64,000 bases of DNA from Peptoniphilus_A harei_B (GCA_032560695.1 JAWGHR010000002.1:62001-126000), one strand, 5' to 3'; shown: positions 1 to 9,046, numbered from the stretch's first letter. The notes: a model not told the origin generated them from the sequence alone. Program-made: numbers and translations.

Positions 1-655
1 TAAACCTAAAGTAATTTTCAAAACTTCCATGTTGATCAATGTGTTCTCTACCAAGATTGTTAAAAGTCACAATGTCAAAATCAATGTTTTTATTTCTGTA
101 TAATTCTTGAGCAGATGAAGAGACTTCCATGGTCACATCAGTTACTCCCTTGTCCTTCATATCCCTAAAATAGGATTGAAGAGTTAAGGACTCTGGGGTT
201 GTAAGTACTGAGGGAATCATTACATCAGCATATCTTGTAAGGACTGTCCCAATAATCCCTGTATTTCTCTTATCTTCTTCTAAAATAGAATTCACCATAA
301 AGGCAGTAGTTGTCTTTCCATTTGTTGCGGTGATTCCTATTACATTCATGTCTCTTGAAGGATCTTCATAGAAGTTCCTAGCCATATCTGCAAGGGCAAT
401 TCTTGAATTTTCAACTCTTATTTGTTTAATATCTTCTTCACAGTAGTCCTCAACTACAGCAACTTCAGCTCCAAGTTCTCTTGCTTTTTTTATAAACTTG
501 TGGCCATCTGTGACGTAACCTTTTATGGCAACAAAAATACCGCCCTCAACTACATCGTCTGTGTGAAAGGCGATATTTCTTATTTCTATTTCTTTATCTA
601 TTTCAAAATTTGCATCAATAATATCTAAATTATTTAAAATTTTTTCTAATTTCAA
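1..655 (-). CDS. murE: MurE-type UDP-MurNAc-tripeptide ligase, 3' end cut by window edge
   Basis: This is the N-terminal 218 residues of a Mur ligase, which adds the third stem-peptide amino acid to UDP-MurNAc-L-Ala-D-Glu in the cytoplasm. The ATP-binding motif TNGKTTT is at residues 111-117, preceded by GITA. TTPESLTLQ (about 152-160) and REHIDQHGS (about 203-211) match the MurE-specific TTPDALTLQ and DHLDFHGT segments. The start is TTG with AAGGAGA 9 nt upstream, inside the end of the hemZ-like gene, so the two are probably translated together. One oddity: the family's usual EVSSHAL reads EVSSSAQEL here, so a conserved His is replaced by Ser. The C-terminal domain, which decides Lys, DAP or Orn, lies outside the window, so the substrate is unknown. 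Confidence 0.85.
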   Translation of the reverse strand, partial: MKLEKILNNLDIIDANFEIDKEIEIRNIAFHTDDVVEGGIFVAIKGYVTDGHKFIKKARELGAEVAVVEDYCEEDIKQIRVENSRIALADMARNFYEDPSRDMNVIGITATNGKTTTAFMVNSILEEDKRNTGIIGTVLTRYADVMIPSVLTTPESLTLQSYFRDMKDKGVTDVTMEVSSSAQELYRNKNIDFDIVTFNNLGREHIDQHGSFENYFRF

Positions 656-657
656 GA

Positions 658-1986
658 TTATCTTCTCCTTAGAAAGTCTTCAAGGTTTTTGGAATTTAAA
701 TTTCTCTCAAACTTTCCCTTTTCATTTAAAATCTTTGTGCTTGCACCTAGTCCAAAGCCAATAATGTTTTCAAGTTCTTCCATCATAACAATATTATAAA
801 TTGAGGCATGACCCTTCTTTGCATATCCAATGTTTTCTGATGATATTACAGATTTTTTCTGCCTGTAAAGATAATAAGGCTCATAATTATTTTCCATTAA
901 TAATTTTTTAGATTCTTCCAAAAGATTTCCAAAGTCTTCATCATTGTGGTATGAATTTTCAAAAAGCTTTGATCCATTCTTTAAAGCTAAAGTGTGAAGA
1001 GTAATATTTTCTGGAGAATAGTCTATTGCTTTTTTTATAGACTTAAGAATACTAGCCTTATCTTCTCCAGGAAGACCCATAATTAAATCCATGTTTATAG
1101 TTTCGAAATCAAGCTCTCTTGCCTTATCAAACCAAAAATCAAAATCTTTATTTGAAACCCTGTTTAATTTATTAATAACCTCTTCATTAAAGGTCTGTGG
1201 ATTAAGAGAAATCCTATTAACTCCCTTGTCCTTAAGCATCTTTAAAATATCAATACTCAGACTATCAATTCGCCCACATTCTACAGTAAACTCTCTAGTC
1301 TTACCAAACTTATTAATAAGTGCATCAATAATTTTTTCCAAGTTTTTCAAGCCAATTGAAGTTGGAGTTCCCCCTCCAATATAAATTGAATTAGGTTCCT
1401 TAGCAAATTCAAGCTCATAAGAATTTATATCGTGAATTAAATTTTTTGTGTATAAATCCATTTTCCCCTTGTTCTCTATGGTCGTGTCAAAGGAACAATA
1501 AAGGCACCTAGATGGGCAGAAGGGTATGTGAACATAGACGTTGTATTTTTTTAAATTTGAATATTGCCTTAGGTCTTCTTGATTTTTATAAATCTTATAT
1601 AAAAAAACTGCCTCTTCAATTCCTATCCTGTACTTGTCCCACAAAATTTTAAGGGACTCATCATAGGAAGAGCCCTCAAAAACTTTTGAAATAAGTTTTA
1701 AGGGCCTCACTCCAGTTAGGATTCCAAAGCTTGGATCGAAATTTTCTTTCTTAGAAAACAAGTCAAATAAATATCTCTTAATAGTAAAATGAGCTTTTTC
1801 ATCTTGAAGCCTAAGCAATTCACTAGTGTTTATATTCTTTCCAAAAATACTAATAAAAATAATTCCTTTTTCAATTTGTATTTTGATGTTAAAGTTTAAA
1901 TCTTCGTAATCTTTAGGAAGCTTCATCCTAAAAAATTCAAAGATTGATTTTTTTAAGCCTTCTCTTTCATTTTCTATTTTTATCAT
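658..1986 (-). CDS. hemZ: HemZ-like radical SAM protein (coproporphyrinogen dehydrogenase family)
   Basis: This 442-aa radical SAM enzyme carries the HemN/HemZ/HemW cluster motif CPSRCLYC (Cys157, Cys161, Cys164) in the context HIPFCPSRC. An N-terminal region of about 150 residues with ILTGVRPLKL (about 89-98) is typical of HemZ rather than the shorter HemW. GGGTPTSI and the later MDLIMGLPGE match the SAM-binding barrel of this family. Family HemZ proteins are annotated as oxygen-independent coproporphyrinogen III dehydrogenases. No other haem genes are in the window, so its role in this organism is open. It overlaps the MBL-fold gene upstream by 4 nt, placing it in the rel/dtd operon. The family call is firm; the reaction is not. 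Confidence 0.8.
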   Translation of the reverse strand: MIKIENEREGLKKSIFEFFRMKLPKDYEDLNFNIKIQIEKGIIFISIFGKNINTSELLRLQDEKAHFTIKRYLFDLFSKKENFDPSFGILTGVRPLKLISKVFEGSSYDESLKILWDKYRIGIEEAVFLYKIYKNQEDLRQYSNLKKYNVYVHIPFCPSRCLYCSFDTTIENKGKMDLYTKNLIHDINSYELEFAKEPNSIYIGGGTPTSIGLKNLEKIIDALINKFGKTREFTVECGRIDSLSIDILKMLKDKGVNRISLNPQTFNEEVINKLNRVSNKDFDFWFDKARELDFETINMDLIMGLPGEDKASILKSIKKAIDYSPENITLHTLALKNGSKLFENSYHNDEDFGNLLEESKKLLMENNYEPYYLYRQKKSVISSENIGYAKKGHASIYNIVMMEELENIIGFGLGASTKILNEKGKFERNLNSKNLEDFLRRR

Positions 1987-2609
1987 AATTGTCTAAGATA
2001 AGGGTTTGCCATCTTTTCATAGGATATTTGTGATTCAGGACCGTGACCTGATAGGACATAAATCTCATCGTCAAGTTTTTTTAATTTTTTTAAAGATTCC
2101 ACCATTAGCGAGTGGTCTGACTCTGGAAAGTCTGTTCTTCCTATAGATCCATTAAAAAGTGTGTCACCAGCAAATAAATAATTTTCAAATAAATAGCAAA
2201 CTGAACCAAGAGTATGGCCTGGAGTTTCTATAACTTTTATTGTGCCTTCTGAAAAAGGAATTTCATATCCTTCTTTTACGAAAACATCTACATCAGCTGC
2301 TTCAATTTGCATACCAAAGGAAGAAGCTCTGACTTCCTTTGGACTCTCTAAGAAGGCCCTATCTTCTTTTGATAAATAAACTGGAGCCTTATATTTTTTC
2401 ACTAGTGTAGCAACTGCACCAACATGATCAAAGTGCCCATGAGTTAGCAAAATGTATTTGATATTTAACGAATTCTTATCAATGGCTTCAATTATATTTT
2501 CACTTGATCCACCTGGGTCAACTACAAAAGCATCCTTGTTTTCATCAAAAAGGATAAAGCAATTTTCTTGTAATTGCCCAACAACTAACTTCATAATTTT
2601 GTATTCCAT
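1983..2609 (-). CDS. MBL-fold hydrolase, glyoxalase II-like (YqgX type)
   Basis: This 208-aa metallo-beta-lactamase-fold protein has the binuclear metal motif THGHFDH (His57, His59, Asp61, His62). A later His in ETPGHTLGS, Asp in FAGDTLF and a C-terminal His in LSGHGPES complete the metal ligands. Its length and compact form resemble B. subtilis YqgX and other thiolester-hydrolase-like family members rather than full glyoxalase II, whose substrate-binding C-terminal domain is missing. It sits in the same operon as dtd and rel, with 8 nt to dtd and a 4-nt overlap with the hemZ-like gene. The substrate cannot be read from sequence. Confidence 0.8.
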   Translation of the reverse strand: MEYKIMKLVVGQLQENCFILFDENKDAFVVDPGGSSENIIEAIDKNSLNIKYILLTHGHFDHVGAVATLVKKYKAPVYLSKEDRAFLESPKEVRASSFGMQIEAADVDVFVKEGYEIPFSEGTIKVIETPGHTLGSVCYLFENYLFAGDTLFNGSIGRTDFPESDHSLMVESLKKLKKLDDEIYVLSGHGPESQISYEKMANPYLRQL

Positions 2610-2617
2610 TATTTCAC

Positions 2618-3067
2618 CTAAAATTCCTTACTTGAATCCAATAAAATAGTAACTGGCCCATCATTTATAAGTTCAACATCCATGTCTGCACCATATTCTC
2701 CAACAGAAACCTTAATTCCTAAATTTTTCATCTCTTCAATGAATTTTTCATAAAGAACTATTCCGTCATCAAACTTAGCCGACCTAATGTAGGATGGTCT
2801 ATTACCCTTTCTGGCATCTCCATAGAGAGTGAATTGACTTACAACTAAAATTTCAAGACCATAATCAAGAAGAGACTTATTCATAACCCCTTCTTCGTCA
2901 TCAAAAATTCTCAGTTTGCTTACTTTTTTAATAATATATTCTAAATCTTTCTCATCGTCATTAGCTTCTATTCCAAGTAAGAGCATAATCCCCTTGTCGA
3001 TTTTGGAAATTACTTTTCCATCAACAGATACACTTGCTCTTTTTACTCTTTGAACTACTCCACGCAT
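2618..3067 (-). CDS. dtd: D-aminoacyl-tRNA deacylase
   Basis: This 149-aa protein has the usual Dtd length and begins MRGVVQRVKRASVSV. The two family signatures are present: SQFTLYGD at 77-84 and NDGPVT at 135-140, the latter holding the cross-subunit Gly-Pro motif that gives chiral selection. The enzyme removes D-amino acids (and glycine) mischarged onto tRNA in the cytoplasm. It lies 4 nt downstream of rel; the rel-dtd pair is a common order in Firmicutes and strengthens the call. Confidence 0.95.
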   Translation of the reverse strand: MRGVVQRVKRASVSVDGKVISKIDKGIMLLLGIEANDDEKDLEYIIKKVSKLRIFDDEEGVMNKSLLDYGLEILVVSQFTLYGDARKGNRPSYIRSAKFDDGIVLYEKFIEEMKNLGIKVSVGEYGADMDVELINDGPVTILLDSSKEF

Positions 3068-3071
3068 TTTA

Positions 3072-5219
3072 TCACGCCTTTATCCTGTAAACTTCAAGAA
3101 CATTGTTTATCCTCTTAAGTTTTTCCATTAGTCTTTCAAGTTCTTCACTGTCAGTTATTTCAACAGTAATATCTATAACAGCGTCGCCATTTTTTACAAC
3201 TTTTGCATTTAAATAGGACATGCTAAGCTTTGAGTCATTTACCCTACTTGCAATATCAGCAATAACATTTGGCTTATCAAAGGCTCTGATTTCAATAGAA
3301 GCACTGTAGCTTGTTGAATTTGAATTTTCCCACTTAACTTCTACAAATCTTTCAGGATCAACATTGCTTTGTAGATTTTTACAGTCCTTCCTGTGAACTG
3401 AAATTCCCCTTCCAATGGTGATATAGCCAACAATCTCATCTCCAGGAACTGGTGTACAGCATTTTGCAATTCTAACATTTACACCATCAACACCCTTGAC
3501 TTCAATTCCTTGGTTGTTGTATCTCCTCTTAGATTCAACAATTTCTTCAATGGCTTGTTCGTCTTTCTTATAATGCTTATTATAAATATCTTGTAACTTT
3601 GCAGTCACTTGGGCAGTAGTTATAGTTCCAAAGCCAACTGCCGCATACATTTCATCAAGACTAAGCATGTTTAATTTTTCTTTTACTTCTTCTAGCCAAT
3701 CATCTCGTAAGATTTTGTGAGTTTCATATCCAAGCTTCTTTACTTCTCTTTCAATGGCATCTCGTCCTCTTTCAATATTCTTTTCCTTGTCTTTAACCTT
3801 GAAATATTGCAAGATTTTTTTACGAGCTTGAGGACTCTTAACAATTTTTAACCAGTCAAGGGATGGGCTTGTGTTTGGATTTGTTATAACATCAACTATG
3901 TTACCACTTTGTAGGGTGTAGTTAAGGGGTACAATCCTTCCATTAACCTTGGCACCTACGCATGTGTTACCAACTTGGGAGTGAATCCTGTAGGCAAAGT
4001 CAATTGGAGTTGATCCTTCAGGAAGATTTATAACATCTCCCCTTGGAGTAAAGACAAAGACCTCATCAGCGAAGAAATCAATCTTTAGGGTATCCATGAA
4101 GTCTCCAGGATCATTTAAATCCTTTTGCCATTCAAGCAATTGTCTAAGCCAAGTTAAATTTTCATCAAAAGCTGTTTCTTTAGAAACTCTTGCCTTGTAC
4201 TTCCAGTGAGCAGCGATACCATATTCAGCAGTTTGGTGCATTTCATAAGTCCTAATTTGAACTTCAAAAGTCTCTCCATTGTTGTCGATAACAGTTGTGT
4301 GAAGAGATTGATACTTGTTAGGTTTTGGCATGGCAATATAATCTTTAAACCTACCTGGTATTGGTTTGAAAAGTGTATGAACAACACCTAAAGCACCATA
4401 ACAATCTTTTACTGAATGAGTTAAGATTCTAACTGCAGAAAGGTCATAAATTTCATCAAAAACCTTCCCTTTCTTCTTCATCTTCTTATAAATTGAGTAG
4501 AAGTTTTTTGGTCTTCCCTTAATTTCACACTCGATTCCAACGTTCTTTAGGTTTTCTTCAAGAAGTTTTATTATGTGGTTGATTAAATCTTCTCTTTCAT
4601 TCCTTCTCTTATTGACCATTTCTACTAGTTCATAGTAGCCTTCTTCGTCAAGATACCTAAGTGAAAGGTCCTCAAGTTCCCACTTAATCCTGCTCATACC
4701 AAGTCTATCAGCTATTGGAGCATAAATTTCAACAGTTTCTGTTGCCTTTTCAAGCTTTTTGGCATCGGTCATGTACTCAAGAGTTCTCATATTGTGAAGC
4801 CTGTCAGCTAATTTAACAATAATAACCCTAATGTCCTTGGCCATGGCAAGAACCATTTTTCTTATATTTTCAGCTTGTTTTTCTTCCTTGTTTTTGTAAT
4901 TTAATTTCTTTAACTTTGTAACTCCATCAACAAGATCTGCAATTTCCTCTCCAAATTCATTCTTTACATCTTCAAGAGTTACATCTGTATCTTCAACTAC
5001 ATCATGAAGAAGACCAGCAACAATAGTAGCTGTATCCATGTTCATATCTGCCAAAATCAAGCTGACATTTAATGGGTGAATAATATAGTCTTCACCAGAG
5101 TTTCTCTTTTGACCTCTGTGGTTTTCATCAGCCATCCTATAGGCACGTCTAATCATGTCTATATCGGCATTTTCATTATAGGATTTTACTTTTCCAATTA
5201 ATTCATCTATTAATAACAT
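3072..5219 (-). CDS. rel: Bifunctional (p)ppGpp synthetase/hydrolase Rel
   Basis: This is a long RelA/SpoT homologue. Residue numbers are from a GTG three codons upstream of the start chosen here. An intact HD hydrolase domain (GLLHDVVEDT, about 72-81) comes first, then a synthetase domain with RPKNFYSIYKK near 240, a TGS domain (DEVFVFTPRGDVINLPEGS, about 390-408) and a C-terminal ACT domain (about 645-715). Both catalytic domains look complete, as in the single Rel of Gram-positive bacteria, so it should make and degrade (p)ppGpp. The ATG at 5219 has AGGTG 6 nt upstream, whereas the GTG at 5228 lies within that ribosome-binding site. It overlaps the end of recJ by 17 nt. Confidence 0.93.
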   Translation of the reverse strand: MLLIDELIGKVKSYNENADIDMIRRAYRMADENHRGQKRNSGEDYIIHPLNVSLILADMNMDTATIVAGLLHDVVEDTDVTLEDVKNEFGEEIADLVDGVTKLKKLNYKNKEEKQAENIRKMVLAMAKDIRVIIVKLADRLHNMRTLEYMTDAKKLEKATETVEIYAPIADRLGMSRIKWELEDLSLRYLDEEGYYELVEMVNKRRNEREDLINHIIKLLEENLKNVGIECEIKGRPKNFYSIYKKMKKKGKVFDEIYDLSAVRILTHSVKDCYGALGVVHTLFKPIPGRFKDYIAMPKPNKYQSLHTTVIDNNGETFEVQIRTYEMHQTAEYGIAAHWKYKARVSKETAFDENLTWLRQLLEWQKDLNDPGDFMDTLKIDFFADEVFVFTPRGDVINLPEGSTPIDFAYRIHSQVGNTCVGAKVNGRIVPLNYTLQSGNIVDVITNPNTSPSLDWLKIVKSPQARKKILQYFKVKDKEKNIERGRDAIEREVKKLGYETHKILRDDWLEEVKEKLNMLSLDEMYAAVGFGTITTAQVTAKLQDIYNKHYKKDEQAIEEIVESKRRYNNQGIEVKGVDGVNVRIAKCCTPVPGDEIVGYITIGRGISVHRKDCKNLQSNVDPERFVEVKWENSNSTSYSASIEIRAFDKPNVIADIASRVNDSKLSMSYLNAKVVKNGDAVIDITVEITDSEELERLMEKLKRINNVLEVYRIKA

Positions 5220-6993
5220 TCTTCTCACCTGTGATTCTATAGCTTTTTATCTTTAACTGAATAGTAACATTTCCATTAAATTTATTTAAGTCAAGATTAA
5301 AAACTATATCTATAAATATATTTGAAGGTCTTCCATTTAAAAGACCCATAACTTCTTCCCTACCATAGAAACTAGCAAGTTTATTTAAAAAAACATTAGA
5401 ATCTTCAAATAATATTCCTGTGTAATTTATATTTTCTTGGGATAAAGTCATCTTTAAAAAGTTTTTATTTTTACCCAAGATATTAAGTGACTTTATCTGT
5501 AAGTTTTTAGCACCAAACTTCGGCGCAGAGTTACCATTCCCAAAGGGGGCCAGAGCCTCTATGTCCTGGACAAGCTTCATGCTAATGTACTTGAGCTCTA
5601 GGTTTCCATCAATATATACCTTTCTTATTAAGTCGTCTCCTGTTAGATTTTCTTTCTGGTCTACATCCCTAATAAAGTCTTCGAGATTTTCTAGAGGAAG
5701 TGCTAGCCCACAAGCCATCTTGTGACCACCAAAGCTCCTCAGGTATTCCTTTGATTTGGAAAACTCTTGGAACATATTGTATTCTTCAATACTTCTTCCA
5801 GAACCCTTAATTAAGTCCTTGGAATCACTTAAAACTACGCTTGGTCTGTAATACTTTTCTTTGATCTTTCCAGCAACAATACCAAGAATTGATTCATTTA
5901 AGCCTTCTTCATAAACTATTAGGACCTTATGCTTATCTAGCAATCCTTCCTTCTGTATCTTCTCATCAATTACTTCAAAGGCATCACTAGTTAGCTTTTG
6001 TCTTTCATAATTTAGGTCTCTCAATTCCTTTGCCTTTTCAAGAGCAATAGAATAGTCCTTTTCCAAAAATAATTCTAGGGCTTCCTTAGCAGATTCTAGT
6101 CTTCCACTGGAATTAATAGTTGGTCCAATGATAAAACCAAGATGGTAAACATCAATGTCATCTTTTTTTATATCAGCTGCCTCTATTAAGGCATTAAGTC
6201 CCACGTCCTTAGTTTCTCTTAAAAGCTTAATTCCTTCAGAAACTATTACTCTGTTTTCATTTGTAAGCGGCATTACATCACATACAGTTGCTATGGCAGC
6301 ATAGGGCAAGAATTTTTCATAAAACTCTTCCTTGTCTACTCCCTTAATCAAAAATAGATACTCTATTAGCTTAAAAGCAACAACTCCACCACAAATTTCC
6401 TTAAAAGGATAAGGGCAAGCAATCTGTTTGGGATCTATAACTGCACTTGCATCTGGTAAAATCTCAAGTTCTTTTCCATCTTTTAAAATCTTCGGCACCT
6501 CATGGTGGTCAGTTACAACTACATCAATATCTAGAGACCTGGCATAATCAACTGCATCTCTTGCAGCTATTCCATTGTCACAAGTTATAATACACTTGAT
6601 GCCATCCTCATGAGCTTTATCAATTAAACTTTTGTTAATTCCATAGCCATCTTCAACTCTATGGGGTATGTCATAAGAGACATCTCCTTTAATAGTTCTT
6701 AAACCTTCATACAAGATATAAGTTGATGTCACACCGTCAACATCATAGTCTCCAATAATTCTAATTTTATTTTTCTTAGCTAAGTGACTTAAAATTATAT
6801 TTGAAGCCTTGACCATGTCCTTTAACAAAATAGGCGAATTTAAATTTGAAAGACTTGGCTCTAAAAAATCTCGAATGTCTTCTTCAGTATTTATTTCCCT
6901 ATTGAGTAAAATTTTATATATGACATTGTTTATCCCTAATTTTTTATAGTCGATTCCGGGATCACTTTTGTTTTTTATAAACCATCTTTCCAT
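5203..6993 (-). CDS. recJ: Single-stranded-DNA-specific exonuclease RecJ
   Basis: This 596-aa DHH-superfamily nuclease has motifs DYDVDG (82-87) and TDHHE (161-165). The later GGHKMACGLAL is the DHHA1 motif, and the C-terminal 100 or so residues fit the OB domain. RecJ degrades single-stranded DNA 5' to 3' in recombination and base-excision repair. It is the first gene of the recJ-rel-dtd-MBL-hemZ-murE string and has its own promoter just upstream. Length is at the short end of the family (about 570-780 aa). Confidence 0.93.
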   Translation of the reverse strand: MERWFIKNKSDPGIDYKKLGINNVIYKILLNREINTEEDIRDFLEPSLSNLNSPILLKDMVKASNIILSHLAKKNKIRIIGDYDVDGVTSTYILYEGLRTIKGDVSYDIPHRVEDGYGINKSLIDKAHEDGIKCIITCDNGIAARDAVDYARSLDIDVVVTDHHEVPKILKDGKELEILPDASAVIDPKQIACPYPFKEICGGVVAFKLIEYLFLIKGVDKEEFYEKFLPYAAIATVCDVMPLTNENRVIVSEGIKLLRETKDVGLNALIEAADIKKDDIDVYHLGFIIGPTINSSGRLESAKEALELFLEKDYSIALEKAKELRDLNYERQKLTSDAFEVIDEKIQKEGLLDKHKVLIVYEEGLNESILGIVAGKIKEKYYRPSVVLSDSKDLIKGSGRSIEEYNMFQEFSKSKEYLRSFGGHKMACGLALPLENLEDFIRDVDQKENLTGDDLIRKVYIDGNLELKYISMKLVQDIEALAPFGNGNSAPKFGAKNLQIKSLNILGKNKNFLKMTLSQENINYTGILFEDSNVFLNKLASFYGREEVMGLLNGRPSNIFIDIVFNLDLNKFNGNVTIQLKIKSYRITGEKNVINR

Positions 6994-7020
6994 TTAATCA
7001 CCACTTTATATATACAGATA

Positions 7021-7049
7021 ATTATATCAAAAATTATCATTAAGGTAAA
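7021..7049 (-). promoter_or_regulatory. Promoter of recJ operon
   Basis: On the minus strand, TTTACC and TATAAT are separated by 17 nt, about 30 nt upstream of the recJ start. The gap also holds the scfB terminator, so transcription is expected to restart here. Confidence 0.55.
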
Positions 7050-7070
7050 ACAATTAGGCTATCAAGCAAC

Positions 7071-7096
7071 AAAAAAAGAACCCAGTTAGGGTTCTT
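7071..7096 (-). terminator. Intrinsic terminator after scfB
   Basis: The arms AAGAACCC and GGGTTCTT form a perfect 8-bp stem with a 5-nt loop, and the minus strand continues with a run of T. It starts about 10 nt after the scfB stop codon. Confidence 0.85.
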
Positions 7097-7106
7097 AAAA
7101 ATTTTA

Positions 7107-8459
7107 TTATTCTTCATTAGCTAGAACTGAAATTGCACATTCGATTCTTTTCTTTTCCATTTCACATCCAACCTTGTAGGGTTTGCTTAAGTCATTGTTG
7201 CTGTAATAAGCGTTGGCGTGACAACCACCTGAGCAGTAGTATCTTGCCCAACAAGTAGGGCAGTCTTCATTAGTATAAACGTTGGAATTTTTAAAAGTAT
7301 CTCTTAGGTCAGTGTTTTTTATTCCTTCATCAACATTACCAAGTAAGAAGTCTTCTTCACCAACAAATTGGTGACAAGGATAAATTTCTCCTTGTGGTGT
7401 TATTGCAACATATTCAGATCCAGCACCACATCCAACAGTCCTCTTAACTATACAAGGTCCTTGAGATAGGTCAATAATAAAGTGGAAGAAGGAAAAGTCC
7501 TTGTCTTTCTTTCTTATTTCAATATAGTCCTTGGACATTTTTTCATATTCACTAAGAATTTTATCAAGGTGTTCTTCTCTTATTGCGTAAGGCTCTCTCT
7601 CATCAGTAACTACAGGTTCAATAGATGTCTTTTTAAATCCATGAGAGTAGAAGTCCTTTAAGTCTTCAGAAAAGTCTAAATTTTCGTTTGTGAAAGTTCC
7701 TCTGATGAAGTAGTCCTTGTCTCCTCTTTTATCAATAAGTTCTTTAAACTTAGGAACTATAATATCATAAGATCCCTTGCCATTTGTAGTTGGACGCATC
7801 TCATCATTGATTTCTTTTCTTCCGTCAATTGATAGAACTACATTGTCCATGTTCTCATTAATAAAGTCTTGTATTTCGTCATTTAGTAGAACACCATTGG
7901 TTGTAATAGTAAACCTAAAGTGCTTGTCGTATTTCTTCTCTTCTTCCCTACCGTAAGCTACAAGTTTCTTCACTAGGTCAAAGTTCATTAGAGGTTCGCC
8001 ACCAAAGAAATCTACTTCAAGATTTCTCCTATTTCCAGAATTCTGTAAAAGAAAGTCTAAGGCCTTCTTACCTGTTTCAAAAGTCATAAGACTTCTATCT
8101 CCCTTGAAGTCACCTTGAGATGCAAAGCAATACTTACATCTTAGGTTACAATCGTGGGCAACGTGAAGGCAAAGAGCCTTTACTACATTTTGAGGATTGT
8201 ACTTAGGAAGTTTAAAGTGTTCATCTTCAGAAAATAATAAACCTTCCTTAGTTAAGTAGTCTATTTCTTCATAGGCTTCTTTAGCATCTTCTTCATTATA
8301 TAGTTTTGAATATTTTTCTATGATTTTATCTTTTGACAATTTTTCATAATCATCAATCATTTCATATACAATTTTTTCTACAACATGGACTGAGCCACTT
8401 GCTATATCAAGGACAATGTATCTATTATTTAAATAAAATTTATGAATTCTTTCTTCCAT
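7107..8459 (-). CDS. scfB: SCIFF maturase: radical SAM/SPASM thioether-forming enzyme
   Basis: This 450-aa radical SAM peptide maturase has an N-terminal RiPP recognition-like region (about 1-90), then the SAM cluster motif CNLRCKYC (Cys104, Cys108, Cys111). The C-terminal SPASM/twitch region is Cys-rich: CGAGSEYV, IYPCHQF, CPTCWARYYCSGGC and GCEMEKKR. This order matches the thioether cross-link-forming SCIFF maturases of Clostridia, which install sulfur-to-alpha-carbon thioether bridges in the six-cysteine peptide. The substrate gene scfA lies directly upstream, which makes the assignment secure. AAAGGAG precedes the ATG by about 6 nt. A terminator-like hairpin separates it from scfA. Confidence 0.95.
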   Translation of the reverse strand: MEERIHKFYLNNRYIVLDIASGSVHVVEKIVYEMIDDYEKLSKDKIIEKYSKLYNEEDAKEAYEEIDYLTKEGLLFSEDEHFKLPKYNPQNVVKALCLHVAHDCNLRCKYCFASQGDFKGDRSLMTFETGKKALDFLLQNSGNRRNLEVDFFGGEPLMNFDLVKKLVAYGREEEKKYDKHFRFTITTNGVLLNDEIQDFINENMDNVVLSIDGRKEINDEMRPTTNGKGSYDIIVPKFKELIDKRGDKDYFIRGTFTNENLDFSEDLKDFYSHGFKKTSIEPVVTDEREPYAIREEHLDKILSEYEKMSKDYIEIRKKDKDFSFFHFIIDLSQGPCIVKRTVGCGAGSEYVAITPQGEIYPCHQFVGEEDFLLGNVDEGIKNTDLRDTFKNSNVYTNEDCPTCWARYYCSGGCHANAYYSNNDLSKPYKVGCEMEKKRIECAISVLANEE

Positions 8460-8484
8460 CTTTTCTCCTTTACTTAACCCCTAA

Positions 8485-8510
8485 CAAAATAAAAGCAAGG
8501 TTTCCCTTGC
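8485..8510 (-). terminator. Attenuator-like hairpin between scfA and scfB
   Basis: On the minus strand GCAAGG and CCTTGC form a 6-bp stem around a GAAA tetraloop, followed by TTTTATTTT. It starts 1 nt after the scfA stop codon. A partly efficient terminator here would give more precursor peptide than maturase. Confidence 0.7.
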
Positions 8511-8511
8511 C

Positions 8512-8658
8512 TTAGTTTTCAGAATTTTCACATTTTTGATTTCCAACTGTACAGCTAGTTTTACAAGCTGATTGACAAGATGTTTGACATTCGCCACATC
8601 CGCCTTTTTCATAAGTTTTCTTAAGATTTTTTTGTGTAAGTGTTTTAATGTGTTTCAT
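8512..8658 (-). CDS. scfA: Six-cysteine SCIFF peptide precursor
   Basis: This 48-codon gene starts at ATG 8658 with AGGAG 5 nt upstream. It encodes a basic N-terminal leader (MKHIKTLTQKNLKKTYEK) followed by a core with six Cys at residues 21, 24, 28, 32, 36 and 43. The segment SCQSACKTSC followed by TVGNQKCE is the hallmark of the SCIFF (six cysteines in forty-five residues) family, nearly invariant across Clostridia. Its partner maturase lies immediately downstream and yajC is 8 nt upstream, the usual neighbourhood. The family is a ribosomally made, thioether-bridged peptide; its biological role is not established. The gene is easily missed by size filters. Confidence 0.95.
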   Translation of the reverse strand: MKHIKTLTQKNLKKTYEKGGCGECQTSCQSACKTSCTVGNQKCENSEN

Positions 8659-8666
8659 AATATCTC

Positions 8667-8966
8667 CTATTCTTCTTCAGCGTCTTTTAGATCGGCATTC
8701 TTTTTATAAGTACCATTAACTCCCCACTTCATGACTTCAATTTTTGTGTTGTCAGATGAAGTTTCGATAACTAAGTAATCTTCCTTTACAAGGATAATTT
8801 TTCCAATAATACCGCCGATTGTTATTATTTTATCTCCAACCTTTAAGTTTTCACGCATTTCATTTATTTCATTTGCTTTTTTCTTTTGTGGTCTTATTAT
8901 GAAGAAATAAAAAACAACAAACATCAATATTAAAGGAATAAAATTTAACATTGCGTTTTGATCCAT
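8667..8966 (-). CDS. yajC: YajC, Sec translocase accessory subunit
   Basis: This 99-aa protein has one N-terminal membrane segment (FIPLILMFVVFYFFIIRPQ, about 9-27). The family motif FFIIRPQKKK follows, then a small cytoplasmic beta domain (VGDKIITIGGIIGKI). YajC associates with SecDF and YidC at the Sec translocon. It is the first gene of the yajC-scfA-scfB transcription unit, with a strong promoter 35 nt upstream. secDF is not in the window. Confidence 0.92.
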   Translation of the reverse strand: MDQNAMLNFIPLILMFVVFYFFIIRPQKKKANEINEMRENLKVGDKIITIGGIIGKIILVKEDYLVIETSSDNTKIEVMKWGVNGTYKKNADLKDAEEE

Positions 8967-9001
8967 TATTAACCCCTTTCTTCTTTAGTATTTATAACTA
9001 T

Positions 9002-9030
9002 ATTATACATTTTATCTTATAACTTAACAA
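9002..9030 (-). promoter_or_regulatory. Promoter of yajC-scfA-scfB
   Basis: On the minus strand TTGTTA and TATAAT are separated by exactly 17 nt, ending about 35 nt before the yajC ATG. It overlaps nothing and sits between the tgt stop codon and yajC. Confidence 0.7.
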
Positions 9031-9046
9031 GAATATCTTTAGGACT

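Noticed and set aside
658..1986. Haem synthesis in this organism
   Set aside because: A single HemZ-like protein is not proof; no other haem genes are in the window and radical SAM relatives have other jobs.
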